Shown here: positions 1-9,375 of the stretch, piece after piece | How the letters are laid out: each line of letters starts with the position of its first letter | Numbering within the stretch: position 1 is the stretch's first letter | DNA from: DATKAS01 sp963733765 | GTDB lineage: Bacteria; Actinomycetota; Acidimicrobiia; Acidimicrobiales; DATKAS01 | Assembly: GCA_963733765.1 (NCBI GenBank) | Contig: CAVTEI010000003.1 | Span: 3,286,001 to 3,350,000, forward strand | Length of the DNA: 64,000 nt | Direction of reading: 5' to 3' | The notes under the pieces: generated by a model | The model's input: the letters and a program-made list of their open reading frames with translations, nothing else | Database searches by the model: none | Told to the model about the DNA's origin: nothing | Translations under genes and position numbers: made by a program

Positions 1-899
1 CGATCGCACGAGCGAGCTTGGCCGGGCTCATCGGCGACGCCCCATAGAAGATGGTCTCCATCGACGACATGTCGGCCGTGTCGTATCGAGGATGTCCCTG
101 CAACGCATACAGCATGACGGGGACGATCAGCGTCGCCGTGATGCGATGCTCCGCGACCAAGTCGAAGAAGCCGTCCGGGTCGAACGACTCCATCACGTAG
201 AACGCTCCGCCCGACAGCAGCACGGGCGCGACGAGAGACATCGCAGCATGGGACAGCGGCGTCGCGATCGGCGATCCGCAGGTCGTCAGGGAACTCCCAC
301 TCGGCCATCTGGATCCACGTCATCGCCTGCCACACGCGATGGGGCATGAGCACACCCTTTGGCCGGCCCGTTGTGCCGCCGGTGTAGACGATGGTGCAGA
401 GGTCATCCGGACTCACGTTCGGGGCTTCGAGCGGCGCCGGCTCGAACGTGTCGGCGAGCGCGAGGTAGTCGTCGCCGACGTCGTTGGGACCGAAGCCGAG
501 CAGCGTGAGATCCGGATACTGCGCCTTGAGCTCGCGGGCGCGCTCGGTGAAGTTGTCGGCGTCGAAGACGAGGCACTCGATCTCGGCATCGGCGAGCACG
601 TAGGCGTGGTCGGCGAGTGAGCCCATCGGGTGGAGCGGCGTCAGCACACAGCCGTTGACGAGCGACGCCGTCAGGTTGGTGAGGACCTCCGGACGGTTCT
701 TCGACAGCACGGCGAGGCGGGTCCCGCACGTCACGCCCCGCGCCCGTTGCGCCTGGATCAGCTGGCTCGTCCGCCGTCGAACCTCCGCGTACGACGCGAC
801 CCGCCCGGCGAGATGGATGCACGGCGCGTCGTCGTGAGCGGCGAGGCTCCGGACGATGAGGTGAGGGAGCAGCGGCTGGTCGTGGAGCGGTGAGGGCAC
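1..899 (-). CDS. AMP-dependent acyl-CoA synthetase, N-terminal part (runs off window, one frameshift)
   Basis: Adenylate-forming ligase that would activate a carboxylic acid to an acyl-CoA. The translated minus strand shows the AMP-binding core YTGGTTGRPKG (near 384), preceded by an N-terminal domain that reads like a fatty acyl-CoA ligase (LAVLSKNRPEVL, then CVLTPLHPMGSLADH). After DDLRIA the frame shifts. Removing one base at about 270-271 restores IATPLSHAAMSL and the family-like stretch down to SPMSPAKLARAI at the window edge. I chose the GTG at 899 because no ATG lies in frame nearby; the start is uncertain. It is divergent from the nitroreductase gene. The C-terminal half is outside the window. 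The family is clear, the substrate is not. Confidence 0.8.
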   Translation of the reverse strand, partial: MPSPLHDQPLLPHLIVRSLAAHDDAPCIHLAGRVASYAEVRRRTSQLIQAQRARGVTCGTRLAVLSKNRPEVLTNLTASLVNGCVLTPLHPMGSLADHAYVLADAEIECLVFDADNFTERARELKAQYPDLTLLGFGPNDVGDDYLALADTFEPAPLEAPNVSPDDLCTIVYTGGTTGRPKGVLMPHRVWQAMTWIQMAEWEFPDDLRIADRDAAVPCCDVSRRARAAVGRSVLRDGVVRPGRLLRLGRGASHHGDADRPRHAVCVAGTSSIRHGRHVVDGDHLLWGVADEPGQARSCD

Positions 900-956
900 G
901 CGTGCGACAGTAACGGCAGACGTCTGACGTCTCCTCGTGCTCCCAAGGAGCTGCCC

Positions 957-1577
957 ATGTCCGAGTCATCCGCCGATCGCACCGGACTTGGTCTGTTCGA
1001 GGTGATGTCGACGTGTCGGGCGATGCGACGGCTCCGACCCGACCCCGTGCCTGACGCCTTGGTGCGACGTCTGGTCGAGGCTGCGAACTACGCGCCATCG
1101 GGACGCAACCTCCAGCGTGCGCGCTGGATCATCGTTCGAGATCCCGAGCAACGTCGCCGCCTCGGCGATCTGAATCGGAGGGCGAGCGTCGAGCACGCCA
1201 CCGCCGAGCGCGACGCGGGCCGCGAGCCTCGCATGTGGGACGCGGTGCTCTGGCAGGCGGAGCACATGCACGAGGCGCCGGTCATCATCGTCGCCTGTTG
1301 CGTGATGGACGACGCCAAGCAGGATCCCGGTCGGTACGCCAGCTCGGTCTGGCCCGGTATCCAGAACCTGTTGCTGGCCGCGCGGGCGTCAGGGCTCGGC
1401 GCCGCGCCGACGACCTACGCGCTGGCGTTTCGCGACGAGCTCGAGGCGGTGCTCGAGCTGCCGAGTGGCGTCCGCGCCCAGGCGGTGATACCCGTCGGAG
1501 TTCCACTCGGCCGCTTCGGCCCGGTGCGACGACTCCCGGTCGACGACGTGATGATGTGCGACAGATGGTCGGGCTAG
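957..1577 (+). CDS. Nitroreductase-family flavoprotein
   Basis: A 206-residue FMN-dependent oxidoreductase of the nitroreductase family, which reduces nitro groups, quinones or related substrates with NAD(P)H. The N-terminal block MSTCRAMRRLRPDPVPD followed by AANYAPSGRNLQ is the phosphate-binding and dimer region typical of the family. WPGIQNLLLAARASGLGAAPTT is the conserved central helix, and the C-terminal IPVGVPLGRFGPVRR matches the usual GYP-type end. The ATG at 957 follows a good AAGGAG ribosome site about nine bases upstream. Length is normal for a single-domain member. The physiological substrate cannot be told; the nearby acyl-CoA ligase and carboxylase genes hint at catabolism of an organic acid or aromatic. 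Confidence 0.85.
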   Translation: MSESSADRTGLGLFEVMSTCRAMRRLRPDPVPDALVRRLVEAANYAPSGRNLQRARWIIVRDPEQRRRLGDLNRRASVEHATAERDAGREPRMWDAVLWQAEHMHEAPVIIVACCVMDDAKQDPGRYASSVWPGIQNLLLAARASGLGAAPTTYALAFRDELEAVLELPSGVRAQAVIPVGVPLGRFGPVRRLPVDDVMMCDRWSG

Positions 1578-1767
1578 CTAATGCCGGGGCACGCAACGTT
1601 TGCCTCGTTGGTGGCGTGACCCGAGCTTCTACACCGAGGGCTCGCGCTAACCCGGCGTTATGGGCGCCGGAGCGCGTCGTCCTGGCGCGGCAAACGAGGG
1701 GGCGGTGGGAGGGCATCGCGGGCAATCTGTGCGGCCCGCGTCGCCCGAAACTCGATTGTGTTTGGCG

Positions 1768-2523
1768 GTGCGCGCGACCAGAGTTCGCAGCTTGCCCGAG
1801 AACTACTTCGATGAGTGGGTCGCGCAGCACTACGAGGTCCTGTGGTCGCACCTCTTCGATCCGGAGGTCGTCGAGCCCGCGGTGAGCTTCCTTGCCGACT
1901 TGGCTGGCGATGGGCGCGTGCTCGAACTTGGTATCGGTACTGGTCGTCTCGCGTTGCCGCTGAGTCGCCGTGGTATCCGAGTTGACGGCATCGAGCTGTC
2001 TGTGGCGATGGTCGAACGGTTGCGCTCCCAGCCTGGTTCCGCCGACATCGATGTGACGATTGGCGACTTCTCGACCACGACGGTGAACGGCACGTTCACC
2101 CTCGCGTACCTGGTGCGAAACACGATCATGAACCTGACGACGCAGGACGCGCAGGTCGACTGCTTCCGCAATGTTGCGAGCCATCTGGAACCGGGCGGCT
2201 TCTTCGTGATCGAGGTCATCGTTCCGCCGTGGCAGCGACTCGTGCCGGGCGAGACCGTCATCCCGTTCGATGTGAGCCCTGCACATCTCGGCTTCGACGA
2301 GATCGACGTGGCGACACAGAACTCGTGGTCGCACCACTACTGGTTCGCGAATGGCGAGACCAGAACCTTCTCGGCGCCATTCCGCAACGTGTGGCCGTCA
2401 GAGTTGGACCTCATGGCTCGCCTTGCCGGCATGGCTTTGCGCGATCGGTGGAGCGACTGGAACCGGGAGCCCTTCACGAGCAAGAGCCGCAGCCATGTCT
2501 CGGTCTGGCAGAGGCCCGAGTAG
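1768..2523 (+). CDS. Class I SAM-dependent methyltransferase
   Basis: Rossmann-fold methyltransferase. The SAM-binding motif I is VLELGIGTGRLALPL, followed by VDGIELSVAMVERL (motif II, acidic residue that holds the ribose) and a LVRNTIMNL / PGGFFVIEV core. The protein begins its family-like part at YFDEWVAQHYE. The open frame extends upstream to a possible start at 1660, but those residues look unlike the family, so I chose the GTG at 1768; a TTG at 1792 is an equal option, and no clear ribosome site decides it. The target molecule is unknown. It is a single gene on the plus strand, convergent with the SDR gene. Confidence 0.75.
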   Translation: MRATRVRSLPENYFDEWVAQHYEVLWSHLFDPEVVEPAVSFLADLAGDGRVLELGIGTGRLALPLSRRGIRVDGIELSVAMVERLRSQPGSADIDVTIGDFSTTTVNGTFTLAYLVRNTIMNLTTQDAQVDCFRNVASHLEPGGFFVIEVIVPPWQRLVPGETVIPFDVSPAHLGFDEIDVATQNSWSHHYWFANGETRTFSAPFRNVWPSELDLMARLAGMALRDRWSDWNREPFTSKSRSHVSVWQRPE

Positions 2524-2639
2524 CTCGTGCCGAAGCGCGCGCCATATCTGCCGATCTCGCGCAGGTCGCGATGACGGGCCGCCGCACAGTACGCGCGCGC
2601 AGAACAGCCTGCGCTGACAAGACGTTGCCTGACGCGGCA

Positions 2640-3377
2640 CTAGATCGAAAGCCCGCCGTCGACGGGCAGCACGACACCCGTGATGTATCCCGCCTCCTCC
2701 GAGGCGAGGAAGCCGACGGCAGGACCCACTTCGGACGGCGCGGAGAAGCGGCCCATCGGGATCTGCGCGCGTAGCTCCTCGAGTCGGTCCTCTGGGATCG
2801 AGGCCACCATGTCCGTCTCGGCGTTGGGCGAGATCGCATTCACGGTGATGCCGAACCGGGCGAGTTCCTTGGCGGTCGTGCGGGTGAAGCCGATGATGCC
2901 TGCCTTGGCGGCGGCGTAGTTGGCTTGCCCGACGTTGCCGTGCAGACCGGTGTACGACGTGACGTTGACGAAGCGGCCGTAGCCCTGCTCGCGCATGGTC
3001 GGGATCGCCGCGCGGGTCATGTTGAACGTGCCGGTCAGATGGACGTCGAGCACCGCGTGCCAGTCGGCGTCGGTGAGCTTCCACACGACGCGATCGCGCA
3101 GGATGCCGGCGTTGTTGACCACGACGTCGATCCGCCCCGTCCGGGCCAGGACGTCATCGATACCGGCGGCGACCGACGCGGCGTCGGCGACGTCGATCTC
3201 GAGCGGGATCACACCGTCGAGGTCGGTCGCGACCGCGGCGAGGGCCTCGGCGTCGACGTCGGCCACGGCGAGGGTCGCACCGGACTGGGCGAAGAACTGG
3301 CTGAGCGCGCGCCCGATCCCGCGAGCGCCGCCGGTCACGACGACGGTGCGTCCGGTGAAGTCGAAGGTGATGCTCAC
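2640..3377 (-). CDS. Short-chain dehydrogenase/reductase (FabG-like)
   Basis: A 245-residue classical SDR, an NAD(P)-dependent oxidoreductase. It shows the cofactor motif VTGGARGIG (near residue 15), the NNAG motif at 88-91, and the catalytic Ser141, Tyr154 and Lys158 (YAAAK). The C-terminal LPVDGGLSI is typical of 3-oxoacyl-ACP/CoA reductases. Its GTG start overlaps the stop of the PEP-utilising gene (GTGA), so it is the last gene of the carboxylase operon. That context suggests it reduces or oxidises a hydroxy/oxo acyl intermediate of the same pathway. The substrate is inference. Confidence 0.88.
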   Translation of the reverse strand: MSITFDFTGRTVVVTGGARGIGRALSQFFAQSGATLAVADVDAEALAAVATDLDGVIPLEIDVADAASVAAGIDDVLARTGRIDVVVNNAGILRDRVVWKLTDADWHAVLDVHLTGTFNMTRAAIPTMREQGYGRFVNVTSYTGLHGNVGQANYAAAKAGIIGFTRTTAKELARFGITVNAISPNAETDMVASIPEDRLEELRAQIPMGRFSAPSEVGPAVGFLASEEAGYITGVVLPVDGGLSI

Positions 3378-4998
3378 GCGCGTTCGAGGATCCGCACGAC
3401 GCCGTTCGATCCGTCGACCTCGACGAGGTCACCGGTCTTGACCAACGAGGTGGCGCCCACCGCGCCGACGACGGCGGGGATCCCCAGATCTCGCGAGACG
3501 ATCATCGTGTGGCTGAGCTCGCCGCCCATCTCGGTGACGACGGCGACGGCACCGACGAACAGGGGAATCCACCCGGGATCGGTGATCGGAGCAACCAACA
3601 CCTCGCCCGGCTCGGTTGGGTCGTCGGCATAGGCGTCCATCACGACGCGGGCACGCCCGGTCGCGATACCCGGGCTGCCGGCGGCGCCGACGATCTCGTC
3701 CTGGTCGCCTGCGTCGGTGGCCGCGTCCGACTTGAGGACCCACTCCTCGACCGGGGGGACCTCGCCGGCGATCGCGAACAGCGGCTCCTGATATCGGAGC
3801 AGGTCGGCCTTGGCCGCCTGACGCAGCGTGGACCCGATCGAGGTCGACGTCACCACCGCGAGCGGCGGAGCGGAACTCGTCGAACGTGAGGAAGTAGATC
3901 TGATCGGCCGACTCCAACTTGCCATCTTCGACAAGTCGTCGACCGATCTCGAGCGCGTCGAGCCGCATCTCGTTGATGGTCAGCACACAGGTGGCCTTCG
4001 TCCGCTCGCGCACGCCGAGCCAGACCTTGCAGCGCTCCAGCGACTGATCGAGCTCGGCGAACCGGGTCCGGACTCCGTCCTCCTCGAACTTCGCCAGCGC
4101 CGCCTTGCGGATCGCGTCGGGGTCGCGCTCGGCGCCACCGGCCCTCACGGCGTCGACGGCGCGACGCAGAACGTCCGGTCGGATCTCCCACGACGGTGCC
4201 GCGATCTCCCACTCGTTCACGCCGCGGAATCCGTACTGTTCGAGCACCTTCTCGAACGCCGCTTCGAACTCGTCGCCCTCGAGCCCGACGAGCAAGGCGA
4301 CCGCCTTGCCGGCCTCGGCCGACTCGATCCCTCCGGTGCCCATCACCGATTGCCGACCGAGCTCGTAGCCCTCGTCGCCGTAAATCTCGACGAGGCCCGC
4401 CTGCAGTGAACCGAACGCCACAGGGCTGACCGACGATCCGATGAACAGGCTGACGAAGTCGGACTCCATCAACGGCTGCATCGACTCGAACCGAGCGAGC
4501 AGCTCCTCGTTCGAGCTGGTCGTGCCGCTTGGCGCGACCCTCGACACGACGAGCCTGGGCGGCGTCGTGCTCACGTTGCAAGCGTTCGAGCGGCGGATCG
4601 GCGAGAAAGGACGCAGTCGCAGCGGCGATGCGCTCGCCGCGTTCCGCATAGCCGTCCTCATCGGGCGCCTCGTACGGGTCGAGCCGGATGCCGCCGGCGG
4701 CGAAGAGGGTGCGATCGATGTCCTCCGGGCTCGTCCCCGGGGTGAGATCGGCGAGGCGCCGGAACGCCGAGATGTTGATGTAGAACCGTCCGCCGACGAT
4801 CGGTGCGAACGTCGTCGGGCAGTCGGGCCAGTCCATGACGTCCCATGTCTCGGTGAAGGAGCGTCGCCACCCGCGTTCGAGCGGAGGAAAGAACACCGTC
4901 GCCGACAGGGGCGAGACGATGTCGGGCATGATCTCGCCGGCGTTGCCGCGCGTGAGCACGGGGTAGTTCGGGTCGAGCGTCGTATCGAACTCGTACAT
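3374..4998 (-). CDS. PEP-utilising-enzyme-like protein without ATP-grasp domain (two frameshifts)
   Basis: About 540 residues resembling the central and mobile domains of PEP synthase/pyruvate phosphate dikinase. The C-terminal part carries GGELSHTMIVSRDLGIPAVVG-like sequence (about 3465-3530), the swivelling domain with its phosphorylatable His in the SH pair. The N-terminus starts directly with MYEFDTTLDPNYPVLTRGN, so the usual ATP-grasp module is absent and no separate one lies nearby. Two +1 frameshifts, near 4490-4530 and 3840-3890, break the frame; coding sequence continues on both sides. The start is ATG 4998, or GTG 5004 six bases earlier, behind a GGAG site. The gene sits between the carboxyltransferase and SDR genes. 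It may phosphorylate or dephosphorylate a small organic substrate, as phenylphosphate synthase does; that is inference. Confidence 0.75.
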
Positions 4999-5024
4999 GG
5001 TCACGCAGGCCCTCTCCTTCGTGC

Positions 5025-6488
5025 TCACCGCCGGACGGTGACGCTCGACCCCCCGGCCTCGATCTCGGCGAAGCCGATCCGGGTCCCGGCGAGCAACTCG
5101 TTGATCAGCGACTCGGGGATCCCGTCGTCCTCGAATTGGTAGGTGCGCGCCGCCGGTCCAGCGGCACGCGTGGCCTCGACGTCCTGAAGCGGGACGAGGT
5201 AGCGCCGCAAGAGCTCCTCGTCGCTCATCGTCCGATCGCCGTACTGGGTCTTCAGCTCGCGGATCGTCGGTTGCGGCGGTTCCCACGCTTGCATCTCGCG
5301 GCCCCGATCGGTCGCGAGCATCCGGTCGAGCACGTTCTCGTCGATGGGAGCGGGTGGCTCGCCGAGGTGACCCAGGACGTAGACGAGCACCTCATCGGGA
5401 ACCGATCCGTACCGTTCATCGGTGACGACGTTCAACACCGCCTGGATGCCCACCAGCTGAGAGAACGGGGTGGCCGAGATCGGGTGCCCGAGCTCCTCCC
5501 GGACGCGCACGACCTCCTCGAGCACCTCCTCGAACCGGTCGGACATGTCGTACTGCGCGAGCTGTGCCTTCAGGGTGCCGGTCATGCCCCCGGGAAGCTG
5601 GTGGTGGTACGGGAACACGTTGTATTCGTTCGGCACACCGACTGGGTGTCCCTCCTGTTCGGCCACGCGGCGCATGTGGGCGCCGACTCGCCGCACTCGG
5701 TCGAGATCGACCCTGGTCGTGTGACCCTCCCAGCGCAGGTTCTCGACGGTCTGCTCCGTCGACGGCACCGATGGACCGTTCGCCATCGGCCCGGATGCGC
5801 TGTGCAGCACCTTGACCCCGGCCTCGACACCGATCAGATAGTTCATCCCCGCCACGCCGACGGTGTTGTGGCACTGCATCTCGACCGGGACATCCCCGGC
5901 CGCCTCGATCAACGCCGGCATGAGGGTCTTGGCCCGTTCCGGCTTCAGGATGCCGGCGGCGTCCTCGACGTAGATGGCGTCGGTGATGCCCCAGCTCACG
6001 TACTCGCGGACCCGGTCGGCGAACCATTCGTCGGTGTGCACGGGGCTGATGCCGTACATGATCGCCGGCGCCACCTCGCACCCGACGTCGGCGACGACGC
6101 GACACAGACGCTCCATCGCGTCCATGTTGTAGAGGCAGTCGAAGATCCAGAAGCTGTCGATGCCGTGCTTGGCGAGCGTTCGGATCCAGAGCTCCATCAG
6201 GGAGTCGGGTGTCAGGCCGAACTTGCCGATGCAGTTGCTGCGCGACCCGGATCTGAGCCGCGAGTTCGGCAGCCACGACCGCCACACGTCGAGCCCGTCC
6301 CACGGGTCTTCGTGGTTGTACCGCATCATGCACTCGAAGATCGAGCTGCCGGTGAGGTCGACGACCCGGTAGCCAGCTTGATCGATGTCACCGGCGACGT
6401 CGGCGAGATGGGCGACCTTCATGCGCATGCCCCAGAGGCTCTGCTGGCCGTCGCGGAGGGTCTGGTCGATGATGTCGATCTCAGCCAT
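5025..6488 (-). CDS. Carboxyltransferase-domain protein of the pyruvate carboxylase B/OadA family, divergent metal site
   Basis: A 487-residue TIM-barrel carboxyltransferase related to pyruvate carboxylase and oxaloacetate decarboxylase alpha. The metal-binding Asp13 is present (LRDGQQS). At the position of the carbamylated lysine (KDMAGLL in the family) it has YVEDAAGIL, so Lys is replaced by Glu175. In place of the HTHDT pair it has MQCHNT, so the first metal His is Gln205 and only His207 remains. The C-terminal PYC/OADA-like helical region is present (LVGIQAVLNVVTDERYG), but there is no attached biotin domain; the carrier is a separate gene two genes upstream. ATG 6488 overlaps the end of the biotin carboxylase gene. 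Probably transfers CO2 between biotin and an unknown acceptor, by altered chemistry. Confidence 0.82.
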   Translation of the reverse strand: MAEIDIIDQTLRDGQQSLWGMRMKVAHLADVAGDIDQAGYRVVDLTGSSIFECMMRYNHEDPWDGLDVWRSWLPNSRLRSGSRSNCIGKFGLTPDSLMELWIRTLAKHGIDSFWIFDCLYNMDAMERLCRVVADVGCEVAPAIMYGISPVHTDEWFADRVREYVSWGITDAIYVEDAAGILKPERAKTLMPALIEAAGDVPVEMQCHNTVGVAGMNYLIGVEAGVKVLHSASGPMANGPSVPSTEQTVENLRWEGHTTRVDLDRVRRVGAHMRRVAEQEGHPVGVPNEYNVFPYHHQLPGGMTGTLKAQLAQYDMSDRFEEVLEEVVRVREELGHPISATPFSQLVGIQAVLNVVTDERYGSVPDEVLVYVLGHLGEPPAPIDENVLDRMLATDRGREMQAWEPPQPTIRELKTQYGDRTMSDEELLRRYLVPLQDVEATRAAGPAARTYQFEDDGIPESLINELLAGTRIGFAEIEAGGSSVTVRR

Positions 6489-7882
6489 GGGTCAACTCCT
6501 TTGCAGTCGGGGTCGACGTCACACTGGGCAGGAGCGTCGTCTCGAGCCATTGCGTGTTGATCGCGTCGTTCCGGAAGTCGTCGTGCGACAACACCGCCAG
6601 TTGAAGCTCACGAGTTGTCTCGACGCCCTCGATCTCGAAGTCGTCGAGCGCCTTCAGCGATGCCTCGATCGCCTCGGCGCGGTCGGCGCCCGACACGATG
6701 AGCTTGGCGATCAGCGAGTCGTAGTACGGCGGGATCTCGTAGCCCGACGAAGGCGTGGCTGTCGACGCGGACATGGTCGCCTTCCGGTGGGTCCCACTTG
6801 GTGATCGTGCCCGGTGATGGGAGGAAGCCGGCGGCGACCGATTCGGCATTGATGCGGCATTCGATTGCATGACCGCGGGTCGCAACGTCGTCTTGGATGA
6901 AACTCAGCGGTTCGCCGGCGGCAATACGGAGCTGCTCGCGCACGATGTCGACGCCGGTCACCATCTCGGTGACCGGGTGCTCGACCTGCACTCTGGTGTT
7001 GATCTCGAGGAACGAGAACTCGCTGCGATCGAGATCGACGAGGAACTCGACGGTGCCTGCCCCGCGGTAGTCGAGATGACGTCCGAGCGCGACGGCAGCG
7101 TCGGCGAGGCGTTGGCGGAGATCGCTGGACAGCACGGTGGCGGGCGCCTCCTCGACCAACTTCTGGAAGCGGCGCTGCGTCGAACAGTCCCGATCGCCAA
7201 GGTGGACGATGCCGCCGTGATGATCGCCGAGCAGTTGCACCTCGACATGCCTGGCGTTCTCGACGTACCGCTCCACGTACATGCGCCCGTCCCCGAAGGC
7301 AGCGCGCGCCTCGCGCGCGGCCATGCCGAACATCGCTGCGAGCTCGCGCGCGCTGTCGACACGGACCATTCCCCGTCCGCCGCCGCCGGCGGCGGCCTTG
7401 AGAAGGATCGGATAGCCGACCGCGTCGGCGACGGCGCGCGCGGCATCGGCTCCGTTCACCGCGTCCGAGCCGGCGCCAGTGGGAACACCGGCGGCGCGGG
7501 CGACGCGGCGGGCCTCGACCTTGTCGCCACCACGCCGGATCGTGTCGGCGGAGGGACCCACGAAGATCAGCCCATGAGCGACGCACGCCTCGGCCAGGTC
7601 GGCGCGCTCGGACAGGAAGCCGTAGCCAGGATGGACGGCGTCGCAGGAGGTGAGGAGCGCGCCGGCGACGATCTGCTCGACGCGCAAATAGCTCTGCGCC
7701 GGACTCGCCGGGCCGATGTGGACGACGTCGGTCGCCAGACGCGCGGCGAGCGAATCCTGATCGGCTTCGCTGACAGCCGCGATCGCCTCGATGCCTTCGT
7801 CTCGGCAGGCCCGGATGATCCGCACCGCGATCTCGCCGCGGTTGGCGACCAGCACGCGACGGATGTTGGTGGTCGGCGTCAA
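6481..7882 (-). CDS. accC: Biotin carboxylase (one frameshift)
   Basis: ATP-grasp biotin carboxylase, which carboxylates biotin on the carrier protein using ATP and bicarbonate. Clear family landmarks are VLVANRGEIAVRIIRA at the start, the glycine-rich loop AAAGGGGRGM, ERYVENARHVEVQ, FLEINTRVQVEHPVTE and HAIECRINAE. Near 6750 one extra base after VRVDSHA breaks the frame; the next frame continues SGYEIPPYYDSLIAKLIV, which is the expected sequence. The start is a TTG at 7882 overlapping the stop of the carrier gene (TTGA). The stop overlaps the carboxyltransferase ATG. The break is probably a sequencing error, since both halves are conserved. Second gene of the operon. Confidence 0.88.
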
Positions 7883-8331
7883 GACGACGACCCGGACGGA
7901 GCGATCGCAAAGAGCGCCTGCCCTTTCTGAACCGCCACACCGTTTTCGCAGTAGACGGCGACAACCTCACCGCTGACGTCGGCCTTGACGTGGTTCATCA
8001 GCTTCATCACCTCGACGATGCACACGGTCGCTGACGCGTCGACGATGTGGCCGACGTCCGCGAACGGTGGTGAACCCGGCTCGGGCGAGCGCCAGAAGAT
8101 GCCCGGCGACGGAGACACCACGATGTGGGCGCCGGTCGGAGCGGGCTCCACGGCGGCTCGGTCGTCGCCGGCGCTGTCCGGCGCCGGAGCGGGTGTCGTG
8201 GTCGGCGGGGCGGCCGGCGTCGATGTCGAAAGGTGAACTCGCACGTCGCCGGAACGCACGTCGATCTCGGACCACTCGGACCGCTCGAACGCTTCGACGA
8301 CCCGTTTGATCGCATCTTGTGACTTGCTCAC
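7879..8331 (-). CDS. accB: Biotin carboxyl carrier protein
   Basis: A 150-residue carrier. The C-terminal biotinyl domain has the motif EVMKLMN with the biotinylated Lys110, followed by the usual GEVVAV and NGVAVQKGQALF strands. A proline/alanine/threonine-rich linker (about residues 37-65) precedes it, as in AccB of acetyl-CoA carboxylase. The start is GTG 8331. It is the first gene of the minus-strand operon and is divergent from the FadR-type regulator, 118 bases away. It presumably serves both the biotin carboxylase and the unusual carboxyltransferase downstream. Confidence 0.9.
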   Translation of the reverse strand: MSKSQDAIKRVVEAFERSEWSEIDVRSGDVRVHLSTSTPAAPPTTTPAPAPDSAGDDRAAVEPAPTGAHIVVSPSPGIFWRSPEPGSPPFADVGHIVDASATVCIVEVMKLMNHVKADVSGEVVAVYCENGVAVQKGQALFAIAPSGSSS

Positions 8332-8449
8332 CGGAAAAGATCCTATGTTTCTGGCGCTGGAGCCGAGTTCGGCGCGGTGTCGTCCGGTTACCGTTGGTCA
8401 GTCGTCCTGCATTTGCGGCTGCCGACAACCAAGACATTAGAGGTCTGTT
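8332..8449. promoter_or_regulatory. Divergent control region between carboxylase operon and FadR-type gene
   Basis: This 118-base gap must hold promoters for both directions and probably the operator of the adjacent GntR/FadR regulator. A TTGGT at 8394 and an ACCAA at 8427 form a loose inverted pair, compatible with a GntR-type site but not strong enough to call an operator. Confidence 0.4.
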
Positions 8450-9187
8450 GTGAGCGTCACCACGAAGGCGATCGACAGCATTCGGGCGATGATCCGCTCG
8501 GGCGAGCTCAGCCCGGGCGAACGGCTCCCGCCCGAGCACGAGCTGGCGGAACGACTCGGTGTGTCGCGAGGGTCGCTGCGCGAAGCGGTGCGCGCCCTCT
8601 CCCAGATCAACGTGCTCGACGTTCGCCGAGGTGACGGTACCTACGTGACCAGCCTCGCTCCCGGCGAGTTGTTGTCGGGCATGGTGTTCGCGATGGAGCT
8701 CCTGCAGTCTCAGGGTCTCGACGAGGTGCTCGAAGTTCGCCGGCTGCTGCTCCCACCGGCGGCCGCTCTCGCCGCACAACGACGGACCGAGAGCCACCTC
8801 GCCCAGATGCACGCCGTGGTCGATCAGCTCGAGACGGCCACCGACATCGACGACATCGCTCACCTCCATCGCCGGTTCCAGGGATTGGTGGGTGATGCGA
8901 CGGGGAACGAGACGCTCAGCTCCATCCTTCGCTCCCTCCAGATCCGCGGCGAGAACGTCCGCCGTGCCTGGCTCAGCTCCGATCCCGGCCTCCGCGACGT
9001 CGCCCTCGCACATCAGCGCATGCTGCTCGACGCCCTCGAGCGGGGCGACAGCGACATGGCCAGGTCGATCGCCACCGTGCAGGTGGACGATCGCCGTCGC
9101 TGGATCGAACGACTTCGCACCGGCGCGCCCACCACGCCCTCGATGCTCGGCCAGCCGCTGACCCCCGAAGCAGGTGTGACGGGTTAG
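8450..9187 (+). CDS. GntR/FadR-family transcriptional regulator
   Basis: A 245-residue one-component regulator. The N-terminal winged helix is typical of GntR proteins (IRSGELSPGERLPPEHELAE, then LGVSRGSLREAVRAL and GDGTYV at about residues 15-70). The C-terminal all-helical FCD domain (about 90-220) contains DEVLEVRRLLLPPAAALAA and HRRFQGLVGDATGN, with His and Asp/Asn residues that usually bind a metal and a carboxylate ligand. The start is GTG 8450. Because it is divergent from the biotin-carboxylase operon it most likely controls that operon in response to a pathway acid or acyl-CoA; the ligand is unknown. Confidence 0.88.
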   Translation: MSVTTKAIDSIRAMIRSGELSPGERLPPEHELAERLGVSRGSLREAVRALSQINVLDVRRGDGTYVTSLAPGELLSGMVFAMELLQSQGLDEVLEVRRLLLPPAAALAAQRRTESHLAQMHAVVDQLETATDIDDIAHLHRRFQGLVGDATGNETLSSILRSLQIRGENVRRAWLSSDPGLRDVALAHQRMLLDALERGDSDMARSIATVQVDDRRRWIERLRTGAPTTPSMLGQPLTPEAGVTG

Positions 9188-9375
9188 CCCGCCGGAATAT
9201 CTGCAAGACCTTCAGCACTGAGGATCTGTCCGCAGGTTCTTGACACGGGATAGGCATTCGTCGACCGTGGCTGGAGGAAGCGTCCCGCGGAAGTTGCGAG
9301 CCGCCAAACGATCGCTCGTATCAGGCGCGCTGCGCTGCACGTACTCGTGCGGGAAGGACTGATGAGGAGCCGACG

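Noticed and set aside
403..1098. Long open frame opposite to the nitroreductase and acyl-CoA ligase
   Set aside because: Arginine/proline-rich translation with no family likeness; a shadow of real genes in high-GC DNA.
1578..1767. Integron attC-like motif (GCTAAC ... GCGTTATGGGC)
   Set aside because: Core sites do not match the RYYYAAC/GTTRRRY pattern and no integrase or gene cassette is nearby.
9240..9268. TTGACA as -35 element of the metalloprotease gene
   Set aside because: No acceptable -10 hexamer at 16-18 bases; the gene start is over 100 bases away.
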